Shown piece after piece: positions 1-10,100 of a DNA stretch of 36,691 nucleotides. How positions within the stretch are numbered: the stretch's first letter is position 1; the number at the start of each line of letters is the position of its first letter. Made by a program: the position numbers and the translations under genes. The notes beneath the pieces were generated by a model, which made no database searches, was not told the DNA's origin, and saw nothing but the letters and a program-made list of their open reading frames with translations. Origin of the DNA: Heterotrichella gracilis (taxonomy: Eukaryota; Sar; Xanthophyceae; Tribonematales; Xanthonemataceae); NCBI GenBank assembly GCA_032358255.1, contig JAULBX010027484.1, positions 1-36,691 of the forward strand, read 5' to 3'.

Positions 1-584
1 GCCCACGTGGCCCTAGGCTTACCTACCCCCTTTGCCCCCTCTACCCTACCAAACACCATACACTTAGGAAGCCGATCAAAATCTGGGTTTAAAGCCAATT
101 TAAAGATGGGCCCATCTTGATTAACCTCCAGATGGTGCTGGGTAGTGGATATCACCCACATCAAGATCCAAAAGGGAGCAAACGATACACCAGAGACTTG
201 GAGACTCCTGCAAAGGCGTGTACAACCCTCCCGGGGTAGAAATACATATGCATGCATTCATTAAATTGAAAACAATTTAATCACATGTCATCCTCCCCGC
301 TGTTACTTATGTAATTACTCCTCTTCACCCTGTTCGGTTTATAAATATTGTATTTCCCCTTGTAAACTATTAAGCTTAAATTAAGCCTTAATTAAAGGGC
401 AAACCACTAATAAGGCTTAAGACCACAGCCCTACCGGTAACACTATATGCCTTTTCGGCTATTAACTACATTCACCTAGATTCACCTAAATTGCCTGGGG
501 GCCCTGTGCATTAATTTTGATGGCGTTTTTGGGCCCTTCTCGGTCAGGGAGCCCTTCCAGTCCATTTATTTCTGGAAAATACCA
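1..584. other. AT-leaning flank, no gene seen
   Basis: I see no convincing coding frame, RNA gene or terminal repeat here. Around 370-420 there are short overlapping repeats of the type AAGCTTAA / TTAAGCCTTAATTAA. Confidence 0.4.
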
Positions 585-589
585 TCAAA

Positions 590-1300
590 GTATTTTGCAA
601 AAAGATAAATTGTGTAGTTTCAGTTCCAGTGACACAAAGCGTTGACAAGGCTGCAGCAGCAGGCGATATGAGGTGCTGCATGTTACAGTCAAATATAGCA
701 TGTGGCATCGCCAGTAAACCCCGGCAGCCTGGCAGGCACAGTGTTTCACAAATTGCACATCAAGATGGCAGACACGTGCGTGCAATGGCCACCAAGAACA
801 CTTATCGCGCTGCTCAGCTGCGGCAAGTGCGGCCAGCTCCCTGCGAAGCAGGTCAGCTGCGCTGAACAACGTGACAGTTGACGGACCAATCAAACCACTC
901 CTTGCAGCGGGAATGGGTGTGGCCATGGGAGGGACGTAATCTGGATCACCAATTGCATCATACCCCACACACGCTGCCATGTTGAAGCCCTCCCAAGACC
1001 CCAGCAGAAGCTCTGACATTGACAATCCTGAGGGGACGCCTTCCTTCTCAACCTTGTCACACATTTTCACCCAAGCTCCTCGGCAAGGTATGCATCCTCT
1101 GCAGACTCACCCAAGTCTGCAGCTAGCACTTCCAGCTGCTCCTCCGTCATCTGCTGCAACTGTGCCGCTGCTGTTGCTGCAGCTGACTCCCCACCCACCC
1201 CACTTGTAACCTGCCCATCGTCCCCCCCTCCAGCCCCTGCCCCTGCCTGACCCCCCGCTGCCCCACCCCCTGCTGCCGCTGCTGGTGCCCGTCACGGCAT
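590..1300 (-). pseudogene. decayed minus-strand coding fragment, unknown protein
   Basis: On the minus strand two adjoining frames read like one protein broken by a frameshift. The upstream frame (about 1200 down to 1067) is acidic and Ala/Gln/Glu-rich, with the peptide MTEEQLEVLAADLG, and stops at 1069-1067 just after AEELG. A different frame continues from 1070 with KMCDKVEKEGVPSG, then a Pro/Ala stretch and LLRRELAALAAAEQ near 850. Composition is protein-like until about 820 and then degrades, perhaps at a former exon edge near a GTGTTC donor-like site. I do not recognise the family. It could be one or two exons of a host gene running off to the left, with the break being an unrecognised intron, or a TE-derived ORF. 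No partner gene lies next to it. Confidence 0.35.
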
Positions 1301-1640
1301 GGTTACATACATGTCACCCTGGTCAGCAGCAGATTGCTTGCGAGCCTTGGCCTCCCTGGCATATAACAGAAACTGATCAGCCTTAAAGTTTCATTGCAAA
1401 ACACGAGGTTGACAGGCAGATGGAAGGTCAAGCAGTTCATGACTGTCAAATCCTGACTGAAGGTCAACGAAGTCCTTGAAATGCAGTGAAAAAGCGCGAA
1501 CCTAGTAGAAAGTAAAGGGGTGTGCTTTGGCAGCGAAAATATATGCTCATAGTGTGGAGTTCAACCAGCCAGAGCAGTGAAATCAACAAATTAATGAGTG
1601 AAACCACATATTTTTAATCCTTTTTTTTGATGACGGTAAG
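1300..1640. other. spacer, no gene seen
   Basis: No coding frame or RNA is recognisable. A T-run at 1620-1629 sits next to the approximate 5' edge of the LINE that follows. Confidence 0.35.
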
Positions 1641-1754
1641 CTGGAGATAAAGGAACCCCGCAACCCCGCACTAGGTTGTGCACACTCTCCAAATGCATCC
1701 CCTCGCTCCCAGGGCCCGCACTAGGAAGCAGGGAGTCCAACCCGACAGATAACA

Positions 1755-2537
1755 GTGGTATTCTGGAATGTCAGAGGACTAGATGTTGATAAGGTATTCG
1801 AGTTTGGCACAGCAGATATTGTCGCACTAGCAGAAACATTGCTTCTGCCAGGTAGTGAGGCACCACAGGCAAGTGATTACCAGTGTTTACAAGTGAATAG
1901 GGGACATGTGCATGAGCGAACGCAAAAGGGATCAGGTGGGTTGGCGGTTTACTTTGCAGTCCATCTGGTTGGGAAGGTGTCGCTGTGGAGGAACAGCGCG
2001 GTTGACACGACCCTTTGGGTTAGGGTAGACAAAAGTGTTGGTCTGTTGGAAGACTTGTATCTAGCAACTTGTTATTTTCCCCCGGAAGGGGCAATTGCAG
2101 TTAACTTACTATACACAACGGGATGGTCCTACTGAGTCGGGTGTAATTCAAAACCTTGTCGATTATATCCAAGCCACATCGCTGCTTGGTCAGTATGTAC
2201 TCTGTGGAGATTTTAATGCCCGCACTTCAGCAATGCATGAATACTTTAACTCTGAAACCTGGAAACATGCAGCCTGCATGCAAGTGTGTCGCACGAAACT
2301 GCACAACCACCCCCGAGAGACAACGCAGGGGATATGCATGCCCGCGCTAACAATTTTGGCAAGCTTCTTATTGAGATGTGCCAGCTGACAGACACCTGAA
2401 TACTCAATGGCAGAACAAGGGAGACATCCCTGGCCAACACACCTGTGAAGCAAATAATGGCACCAGCGTGGTAGATTATTTCCTGGCCCCACCTGCAGTG
2501 TTCGACACTCTGGTAAAGTCATTCACAGTGCATGACC
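1755..2537 (+). pseudogene. LINE endonuclease domain (APE type), N-terminal part, frameshifted
   Basis: The first frame begins VFWNVRGL and contains DIVALAET, the N-terminal signature of exo-endo-phosphatase LINE endonucleases (Asn and Glu of the active site). After a frameshift near 2095 the next frame carries VLCGDFNART, matching the family's GDFNA motif with catalytic Asp and Asn. A third frame from 2378 has SVVDYFLA, the segment before the final catalytic SDH. The SDH itself lies beyond the inserted transposon at about 3855-3870 (MSDHRALEL). In the family these parts form one domain of about 220 residues that nicks target DNA. At least two frameshifts separate the frames in this copy. Confidence 0.85.
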
Positions 2538-3825
2538 TTGAGGGTTCTGACGGGGAAAAATCTTAAAACTGTCTCACCCAAAAGTGGATGCTGAGATGCT
2601 AAGATGCTGGTTCGGTTTGGGCCCCACTTCCAGATGTGCAGTACCAGATGTGGATGGGGTCACCTAGATGGGTGCGGGAAGTCAGATGGTTGGTACCACT
2701 TTAGATGCCAGGGCCAACTTCCAGATTGCACCTGCACAGATGCCAGGATGGCTCACCTGGGCAGGATGTGGCGCCCTGCTCCCCAGATGTGCAGCCCAAT
2801 CTGCAAATTGCGTTGAGCACCAAAAGATGCGCGTATGGGCTGCTAGATTTTGTGGCAGATGTAGATTGCGGATAAGGCTAGCAAGTCAGTTTTAACGAAA
2901 TGCACCAGATATGAAGGTGTGGCGCAGCAAAAGGCTGTGGCATTGCGTTTGAAGTGGATCTGGCCTCGCTCCCAAAGAGCCATGGTGCCCACCATAGCCT
3001 GAGACACGGCTATTCTAAATATTCTACAACACTTTCCTGCTGCCTGGCAAATTGTGTAGTTGTCCCAACTCGTTTGCAGCGTGAGCTTGTCGGTTTTGCA
3101 TGCATGCATCCTTGTGCCACTGAGTGTGTATGCATGCATACACGTTTGATGGGCTATCCCACCTGGGCAGTCACAGGTGACCCTATGCTGCAACTTTTCG
3201 TCCTAAGCTGCATCGGCGTGTTGGTTTTGTGATGTGGGGTTCCACTTAATTTGCACAACCTATTTGTTATTGTTTATAATTGATTTGTTTGGCTGTTCCC
3301 CTCGTTGCGTTAACCCCTTTGCATATGCGTGCTTTACGCACAGCTAAAACATACACGTTACGCTGCCATAACGTGCGCTACCGTCGTTTCAAGCCCGGCA
3401 CTTCTCGATTTGCGACATACCACTGTAAGTGTCCTCTAGATGGGCCCTGGGTACGAGATGTGAAGCAGGTTCAGTACGGGTTATTCGTGAGATGTCACTT
3501 TCGCTTGTAGATGGCCGCGCCCTAGATGGCAACGCCTATACAGAATTGGTAGATTATCCAGGTCCTGTGTCAGATTACACCGCACTGGAGATTATACCAG
3601 CGGGGATGCAGGTGACTGCCGCAGGATGTGTGCAGGTTCTGTGGATGGCAGGTGGGTTGCAGGATTGGGAGGTGGTGGGCAGATGGGGCAGATGTGGATG
3701 GCAGGGCCGCGGAAAGATGGTAGATGGGGTTCGATTCTTGCAGGATGTCAGATGCACCTCGTATCAGATGTTGGGCAAGACGGTTTGAGTTTTTTGGAAG
3801 ATTTTTTCTTTCTCGGAACCCTCAA
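2538..3825. mobile_element. non-autonomous DNA transposon, 7-bp TSD, nested in LINE endonuclease
   Basis: The 1288-bp element starts TTGAGGGTTC and ends GGAACCCTCAA. The inverted repeat continues imperfectly for about 28 bp, with a shared AAAAATCTT block on each side. It is flanked by a perfect 7-bp duplication CATGACC (2531-2537 and 3826-3832). Removing the element plus one duplication copy rejoins the endonuclease frame across the codons for His-Asp. I see no transposase-like ORF. Both subterminal zones, about 2590-2870 and 3430-3780, are packed with AGATG words, about 11 in each, all on the same strand. The superfamily is unclear: 7-bp duplications fit P-like elements, and a hAT or MULE with an 8-9 bp site would need one or two mismatches. 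Confidence 0.85.
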
Positions 3826-4310
3826 CATGACCATGTGAACATGCGTTCGCGTATGTCTGATCACCGTGCCTTAGAACTTGTTCTGCACCTCCCATCCACA
3901 CCTGCTTTGAAAGATACTATTGCACAAAGCATCCACCAGGCACCCAACCATAAGTATGACAAAAACCCAGCAAAAACCTGCAAAAAATGTTATTAGAAAA
4001 AGTGCACCATCCTGTAGTATTAACCATGCTAGAGACTGCGTGGGCTGCGGCAAGTACGGCTGATGTACCAGTTGACCTGCTGCGGAAAGCAATCTTGCAT
4101 GCGGTTGAACACACATATACAAAAATCCAGCCCAAATCTTAACGTCAAACCAAGCAGTGGTATGACAAACAATGTAGAGGAGAAAAAAAAAGGCTGACTG
4201 CAATCCTGTCACCTACCTCTGCTGACTCTGAGTTCAAATCTTTTGCTTATAAAGAATATAAAAAGCTCTTGCGAGCAAAAAACGGTGGGGAAACAGGCTG
4301 GCAGGAAACC
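3826..4310 (+). pseudogene. LINE endonuclease C-terminus and linker
   Basis: Directly after the right target duplication the frame of the interrupted endonuclease resumes and reaches MSDHRALELVLHLP, the SDH catalytic motif that closes APE-type LINE endonucleases. After stops near 3996 a further frame, about 4150-4290, encodes a basic stretch with KQWYDKQCR and YKEYKKLLRAKN. This resembles the linker between endonuclease and reverse transcriptase in many LINEs. The interval carries several stops and is not translatable as a whole. Confidence 0.7.
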
Positions 4311-4315
4311 AACTA

Positions 4316-5490
4316 GTGGCTCTTGCCAAAGTGGATTCTCGCAAATCTTGGAAGATTTTTACGCCCAAGGACGCTGCATCAGGCATGCACATCAGCGTGC
4401 AGCGGTGGTACGAAAGGTTCAAACACCTTTTGAACATGCCTGCTCATCATGCTAAAAAAGCTGCCTTGGAACAGCCTATGGCACTGGTGCTGCCTAGTTT
4501 ACTATTGAGCAGCCCAACACCTGATTGCTCATCGCTGAACGTCGACTTCACCGTCGCTGATGTAATAGGAACGTGTAAATCATTAGCAAAGAACAAAGCA
4601 GCAGATGTGCATGGCATGAGAGCAGAATACATTTTAGACACCATCAGCATTTTACCAGAGCATGTAGTGAGCGCTTTAAACAAAGTATTCAGAGAAGGGT
4701 ACCCTGGCCACTGCTCCATCGGTGTAATCCATTCAATTTTCAAAGCTGGCAATTCTCAGGATCCAATGAATTATTGGGGTATCACCGTAGGGGACATCAT
4801 AGGAAAGCTGTACGTGATGATCCTCGACCAGCAACTTAGTACATGGGCCGAAAACACGGGTATTATGGCAAAAGGCCAGGCGGGTTTTAGGAGAGCGTAT
4901 AGGACAATGGATATCATGTTCATCCTCCGGTGCTTAATGGACAAGGCTCGGAGTAAGGGTGAGCAATTATATGCGTGTTTTGTTGTCTTTAAAAAGGCAT
5001 TTGACACTGTCCCTAGGGCGTAACTTTGGGAACACCTTCACCAGATAGGTATCAGAGGCACTTTATTCAGTGCGCTCATAAGCATGTACAGGAATGTACA
5101 GGCATGTGTGCAGACACCTACAGAGGGCCTTACGCCCTGGTTCCATTGTTCATTAGGGGTCAAACAAGGTTGCCCGCTATCTTTGGATTACATGTTGACC
5201 TGTTGGAATCAGTACATATACGCAACTCACACATGACACATGCCCCAGAGTTGGATGGGGTACACATCACTTGTGTCTCCTGTATGCTGATGACATTGTC
5301 ATCCTCTCCCGCGGCCCCATCGGGTGGCAATCATCGCTCGACATGCTCCACACCGTTTTGTGACAGGCAAGGTTTGACAGTGAATTTGAACAAGACACAG
5401 GTGGTTTTAAATGATTGCAGTCATCCAGCAACTTACATGGCTAGTGACCATTTTCAGTACATGGGCATCCAGCTGGATAAAGTCGAATAG
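4316..5490 (+). pseudogene. LINE reverse transcriptase domain, frameshifted
   Basis: The frame 4316-5023 encodes the fingers and first palm motifs: AADVHGMRAEYI, then SIFKAGNSQDPMNYWGIT, QAGFRRAY and FVVFKKAFDTVPR (motif A, with Asp in AFD). A stop at 5021-5023 breaks the frame. The next motifs appear in shifted frames: a GVKQGCPLS-like region near 5157-5180 and LLYADDIVIL at 5277-5306. The catalytic YADD box itself, 5283-5294, is intact at DNA level. Relative to sister copies there is an apparent 2-bp gain just before it (ACTTGTGTCTCC). The thumb region, with FQYMGIQLDKVE, ends near 5490. A functional enzyme would copy LINE RNA at the nicked target. This copy cannot encode one. Confidence 0.85.
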
Positions 5491-5570
5491 TACTGCTATT
5501 TTGGTATTATTCTCCATAGGAAAGCTGGTTTTCAAGCCGCCGTAGAAGCGTTAGCAGTGGCTGCTAGAGC

Positions 5571-5748
5571 AGATGTCTCCATATTTTTTTGTTTTTTCCT
5601 TCAAAAGTAACAAACAAGGAGAAGCAAAGTAAAATACCCGAAGCCAAAGCTTCACCAAAGCTTCACCCTCTATCCTTTTGTGCTTAGCGAAAGTAAAACA
5701 GCTAGGCTGCAAAAGTAAAAAGGAAGCGTACTGTAGCAGCATAAAACC
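5571..5748. mobile_element. about 178-bp insertion inside LINE copy A, type unknown
   Basis: Copy G (minus strand, near 35370) runs without a break from AVAAR into MFGMMR. In copy A the same two pieces, GTGGCTGCTAGAGCA and CCCATGTTTGG, are separated by AT-rich sequence with T-runs, AAAGTAA words and a doubled AAAGCTTCACC. The word AGCAG occurs at both edges, but I could not define a clean duplication or inverted repeats. It could be a small MITE or a filler insertion. Confidence 0.4.
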
Positions 5749-6870
5749 CATGTTTGGTATGATGCGCAGGTGTGCAATGATGGGGGTAACGAACAGTCAA
5801 TTAAAATGTCAGTTGTTCGATAAGTTGGTTTTACCAGTGCTTTCCTATGGTTGTGAAGTGTGGGGAACACAGTACATGCAACCAGGGTGCGAGGTACTTG
5901 AAAACGTGCACAAGCTGTTTTTGTGCAAATTATTAGGGATCAGGAATTCAACCTCAAAGTTTATGTTGTGCAGTGAAGTGGGTAGGCTACCATTGCAGTT
6001 TGTGTGGCAGAAGCATATTTTGAAATTTTACAACCGTATGGTGGAGTTCAAAGAAACAGGCAGTACTAGGTTATTAACGTCAGCTTATCAATGGGTGAGC
6101 GGTCAGCGCGCAGTGAAGCACTCAAGCCGAGTCTCATGGACGGCACAGCAACTTCAGGGGATTATTATGAGTGGAGCTGAGGATCTGGCGCCAGGGGATG
6201 GAGTGACTCAGGCAGGGAACCACAGGCAGGGCGGCTACGACTCCTCGGCCTGGTCCACTGAAACTCAATAAGAGCACGCGCGGGGGAATTGGTTGATGCC
6301 AGCACGGTAGCAAGCCAACCCTGTGGCACACCTGTCCTGACACCCAGCCCGGAAGCGCTAAAGATCGAGGAGCTAATGGAAACAGCGAAGCTGGCATACC
6401 GGAGGTCGAACACAGTCAATGCGAGTAGGAAAACTGTGCAATATGTTAGCATACACGGTGGTGACTGGGGGTCAATGGCATAATATTTGACTTGGGACTT
6501 GTGCAGAAGCCATAGGGTCGAGTTTAGAATGGGTGCCCATGATCCTGAGGTTGAAACTGGTAGATGGAGACGCGTTGATTATGAAAAGGTTACGCAAATA
6601 TTGTGAGACGATTGGACAACACCATGTTGAAGATGAACACCATGTATTTTTGAATGTCCGCTATACCACAATGTTACATAATCATTTCAGAGCTGTTATG
6701 ATGGCATTTCAAGAAACCTGTTTAGCTTTTTTGGTAGTAAATGTGCGGTCAATGTGGCTCCATTATCTCACAGTTTATTTAATAAGTGGGGTGACTTATT
6801 CAAGCACCCCCAACAGTCTTGTGAGCCCGGGTTGGCTCCCTGAATATGACTGTCAATAAATCCCTAGTTA
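5749..6870 (+). pseudogene. LINE C-terminal region, Cys/His knuckle and 3' UTR
   Basis: The frame ending at 6271 encodes MFGMMRRCAMMGVTNSQLK, VLPVLSYGCEVWGTQYMQ and LPLQFVWQKH, the post-RT region seen again in copies B, E and G. Further broken frames follow. Within 6533-6859 a C-x2-C ... H ... H pattern (RLRKYCETIGQHHVEDEHHV) is the degenerate counterpart of the better-kept CKYC ... FECPLY knuckle of copy G. The 3' end has AACAGTCTTGTGAGCCCGG and CTGTCAATAAAT. Such C-terminal knuckles in LINEs bind nucleic acid. Here several stops make it non-functional. Confidence 0.8.
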
Positions 6871-7027
6871 TCACTGATGCTGAGCTGCATGTGTATATCA
6901 GTAGCTGGTTGTCCGACCACTCTCGGATCCACGATAAAATGGGTTCCGAGCTAGTTTGTCGTCCCATGTTACACAAGATTGACGGTTTGCGAACTTTAAA
7001 CTGATCTGTCGCGAGGTTTGTATTCAA

Positions 7028-7153
7028 ATGGCAGCAGACAATATGTCCGCAAACCAGCTTTTAAGCCAGGCGCAACACACACTTCGAGAGCAACTCCTTG
7101 TACGACATGAACAGCTGTTGGAGAATTTGCATCACTGGGGCATCGTGTCCCAG
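7028..7153 (+). CDS. CCDC40: CCDC40 exon 1 (residues 1-42)
   Basis: Begins MAADNMSANQLLSQAQ and ends at CCCAG|GTGTGT, phase 0. A TGA at 6980-6982 closes the frame upstream, so this ATG is the earliest in the exon. It starts where the conserved part of the family starts; the long variable N-terminus of animal CCDC40 is absent or lies in unseen upstream exons. Confidence 0.7.
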
Positions 7154-10100
7154 GTGTGTATGACTGCACGTTCGTACTGGTGAACATTCATTGCATGTTT
7201 TGTGGTTTGCACTGGTGGTACCATTCGGCGGGTTTTATTCATCAGTGTGCTTTGATGGTGTAGGTTGCGAGGGTGCAGCGCGAGAGGACAGCTGTGGAGT
7301 TGTACGGCTGGCAGCAGCAACTTGCACTAGCTCAGCAGCAGCTGGCCAAGGTCAGCAGACGGCATGACCAGGCACGGACGCTGCGAACTGGCTCCGACGA
7401 GGGTCTCAGACAGTGCAATGCGGCGCATTTAATGCAGGAACAAGCCACCGCGACCCAACGCCTGAAGGTAACGAACCCTGTTTTTGAACGAGATAAGGGT
7501 AGTGTTGCCCTGACTCTCCTGAATTCTTTTCCTACCGTCTGCAGGTTCAGCAGCTGCAAGCCAAAGTAGACAGGCAACGGTTGCCTTTACGGCAAATTAA
7601 GACAGCCAATCAAATTACCATAAGTGGCATCTCCACTACTCGACGGTTGGCACAGTCTTGCTCTGCCATACAGTTGACTTTTTATATACACGCATCTTCG
7701 TGAGCTGACATAACACCTGTCCTGCATGTTGACATCCACAATTGTCGTTTCAGGTCAGCCAACATCGTTGAAACGGAAACTCATGATTTGGAGGCACAGA
7801 AGTTTGCACAGGATAGCACGATAGAGCGGATGCAAAAACACTTTCTTACGTTGGTGCAACACTTGGATTTCATAACCTGGCAGCTTGAGCATCAACAGCA
7901 CGATGCAAGAGCGACTCAGGAAATGCTGTCACAAGCCCAAACAGATATACATGAATTGCAACGCCAGAAATCAGAGCTCGTATCAAAATGGACCTCCAGC
8001 TTGAATTCTGTCCAAAAACGAGACGAAGCACTGCAGGTAAGGGAGTTGGGAGCACAGGGAATCGAATCCTGAGTTGGCAAAAACAGCGCAAACAAGTGTT
8101 CATTAAAGGTGTCTTGATATAACAGGTAGGCCTGCACTGCAGGTAACACGGTCATAAATGTCTCTGAAACTGCATGTGTGTTAGCACAATAAATCATATT
8201 CTGCATATGACTGGGATTTTCCAGTAAACAGTGCCGGCAACAATAGAGCGGGTGTGGCAGCATGATGCCCCTCCAAAAAAAGGGAAAGTCGTGGACTAAG
8301 ACATGATACACGAACAGGCTACAGCTCTACCTCCCCCCCCCGTGTCAGAAAAGTATATTGCCTTGAAAAACACAAGAAATTACCAATCCGTCTCAAATCT
8401 CAAGATTTTACCAAAATATGTTGTTTAAAACTGTATTGATGGTACTACCACTACAATTATGTATTTACGGAGGACATCCACAATATGAAACATTGCATTT
8501 ATGCTATTTATTTCGGCATTTTAAAATGATTGGGAAAATCTTATAAATTATGTGAGGCTGTGACAGGAGGACTTGAATACAGTCCTAAAGCGAGGCAAAC
8601 TTGATGCGGTGTTTCCAAGGACCCCTGCTTCACTTTGACCAAATTGATGGGTCTTTTCTTGAGCTGGTTGATCTTGGAGGGTTCGACAGTGCCAAGCATC
8701 TTGAAAGAGGAAGGAGGTTGCTATTAGGATTTAAATTCCAAATCCCAAAGAAAAGGCCTGACGAGCGGGTCCGAATCTGTCATACATTGCTTCCGGATTA
8801 GAAACATGGAGATTACAATCAATAATTTCCTCCTTAAAGAATATCAACTAGGGACTTTCCAATCCCTCAACCCCCTTACCCCCGCACCCAGTGTTTGTTT
8901 GCAGTGTTTTGGGTGTGGCGGTGGACGAGCGCACACTTGTGCCAGAGGCCAATTTGTTGGCGGGTGGAATGAGAGCCTGTAGCATACTAATCTCAGCAAA
9001 CTGCATAACATATCCGCCAAATTGATGGGACGATGGTTCAATATTTGTCCAGCTCCAATCACCACCATGATCCCACATGTAAATATACAGGGACACAAAT
9101 CAGACCGAATTAGGATCGATAAACTATCCTCCTCTATCGATTTAAAGGAATGTAAAGTAACAGACATCCCCAGCGGGACAAACTGGGCCTATAATGGAAG
9201 GCACTTTAGGCTCAGCGCCCGCAGTTCTGTTTTGAGTTTGCTCCCCGACAGCCGCTATAAACTTGATGTTGGGCGAAAGGGGAAAAACCCATCTTATAAC
9301 ATTAATAGGAGAATCAAAATTGTATTTGACCACTTTAACCAAAATGGCCATGGCTGGGTTAAGTGTGCTACTGCCTTGGGAAGTTGTTGTAATCGAGTGG
9401 TGCAACCATCTTTTTAGAAATTATAACATTTACAAGCTTTAATTTGACAGTCACATTTAGGGAGCCAACCTGGGCTCGCAAGACTGCTGAAGGTGCCTGT
9501 TCATTCAAAGTCATTGAAAGTCACCCAGCTTTCTAAAAAGTCTGTAAATTTATGAAGCAACATTGGTCGCACATTAACTACCCAAAAATCTAAACAATTT
9601 TCTTGGAAAATCATCATAACAACTTATGAAATGTTTCTTTGGTGTTGTGGTATAGTGGACATTAAAACAACAAAAACTGTGTTCATCTTCAACATGATGC
9701 TGTCCAATATTATTCTAGTACTTGCACAACCTATGCTCATACTCGGGCTCATACTCTACGTGTCTCCATTTACCTGTTACAACCCCAAGATCATGGGCAC
9801 CCAGTCTAACCAAGAGTAAGTCCACCCAATGGTTTCTGCACAAGTTCCAAGTAAACTATTCTGCCATTGACCCCCAATCACCCCCGTGTATGCTAACATA
9901 TTGCATAGTTTTCCTACTCGCGTTGACTGCGTTTGACCCCAAGTATGCCAGTCTCGCTGTTTCCATTAGCTCCTCGATCTCTAGCGCTTCCGGGCTAGGT
10001 GTCAAGACAGGTGTGCCACAACCGCGCTGGCATGCTTGAGATCTAACACAGTCAATCTACCATCTTCCCCGCGAGGCGTGCAAGGCCATGTGCTTGGGGA

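Larger units (their letters stand above)
1640..6875 (+). mobile_element. LINE family 1, near full-length decayed copy A (APE endonuclease + reverse transcriptase)
   Basis: This is a non-LTR retrotransposon with parts in canonical order: an APE-type endonuclease (1755-2537, continuing 3826-4000), a linker (about 4150-4310), a reverse transcriptase (4316-5490), a C-terminal region with a VLPVLSYGCEVWG motif (5749-6270) and a degenerate Cys/His knuckle (6533-6700). It ends in a 3' UTR whose sequence GGTTGGCTCCCTGAAT recurs in every other copy here. Frameshifts and stops scatter the ORF over several frames, so it cannot make a working protein. A DNA transposon (2538-3825) and a smaller insertion (about 5571-5748) interrupt it. 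The 5' edge is a guess; the 3' edge is the end of similarity to sister copies. It ends about 150 bp before the CCDC40 start codon. Confidence 0.85.

Noticed and set aside
1107..1295. Gly-rich minus-strand ORF as a glycine-rich protein
   Set aside because: It comes from a C-rich low-complexity stretch; a different minus-strand frame in the same place reads as a more natural protein.
2604..2895. Cys/Trp-rich ORFs inside the nested transposon as zinc-finger genes
   Set aside because: The Cys and Met codons are a by-product of the repeated AGATGTG words; the frames carry no regular finger spacing.
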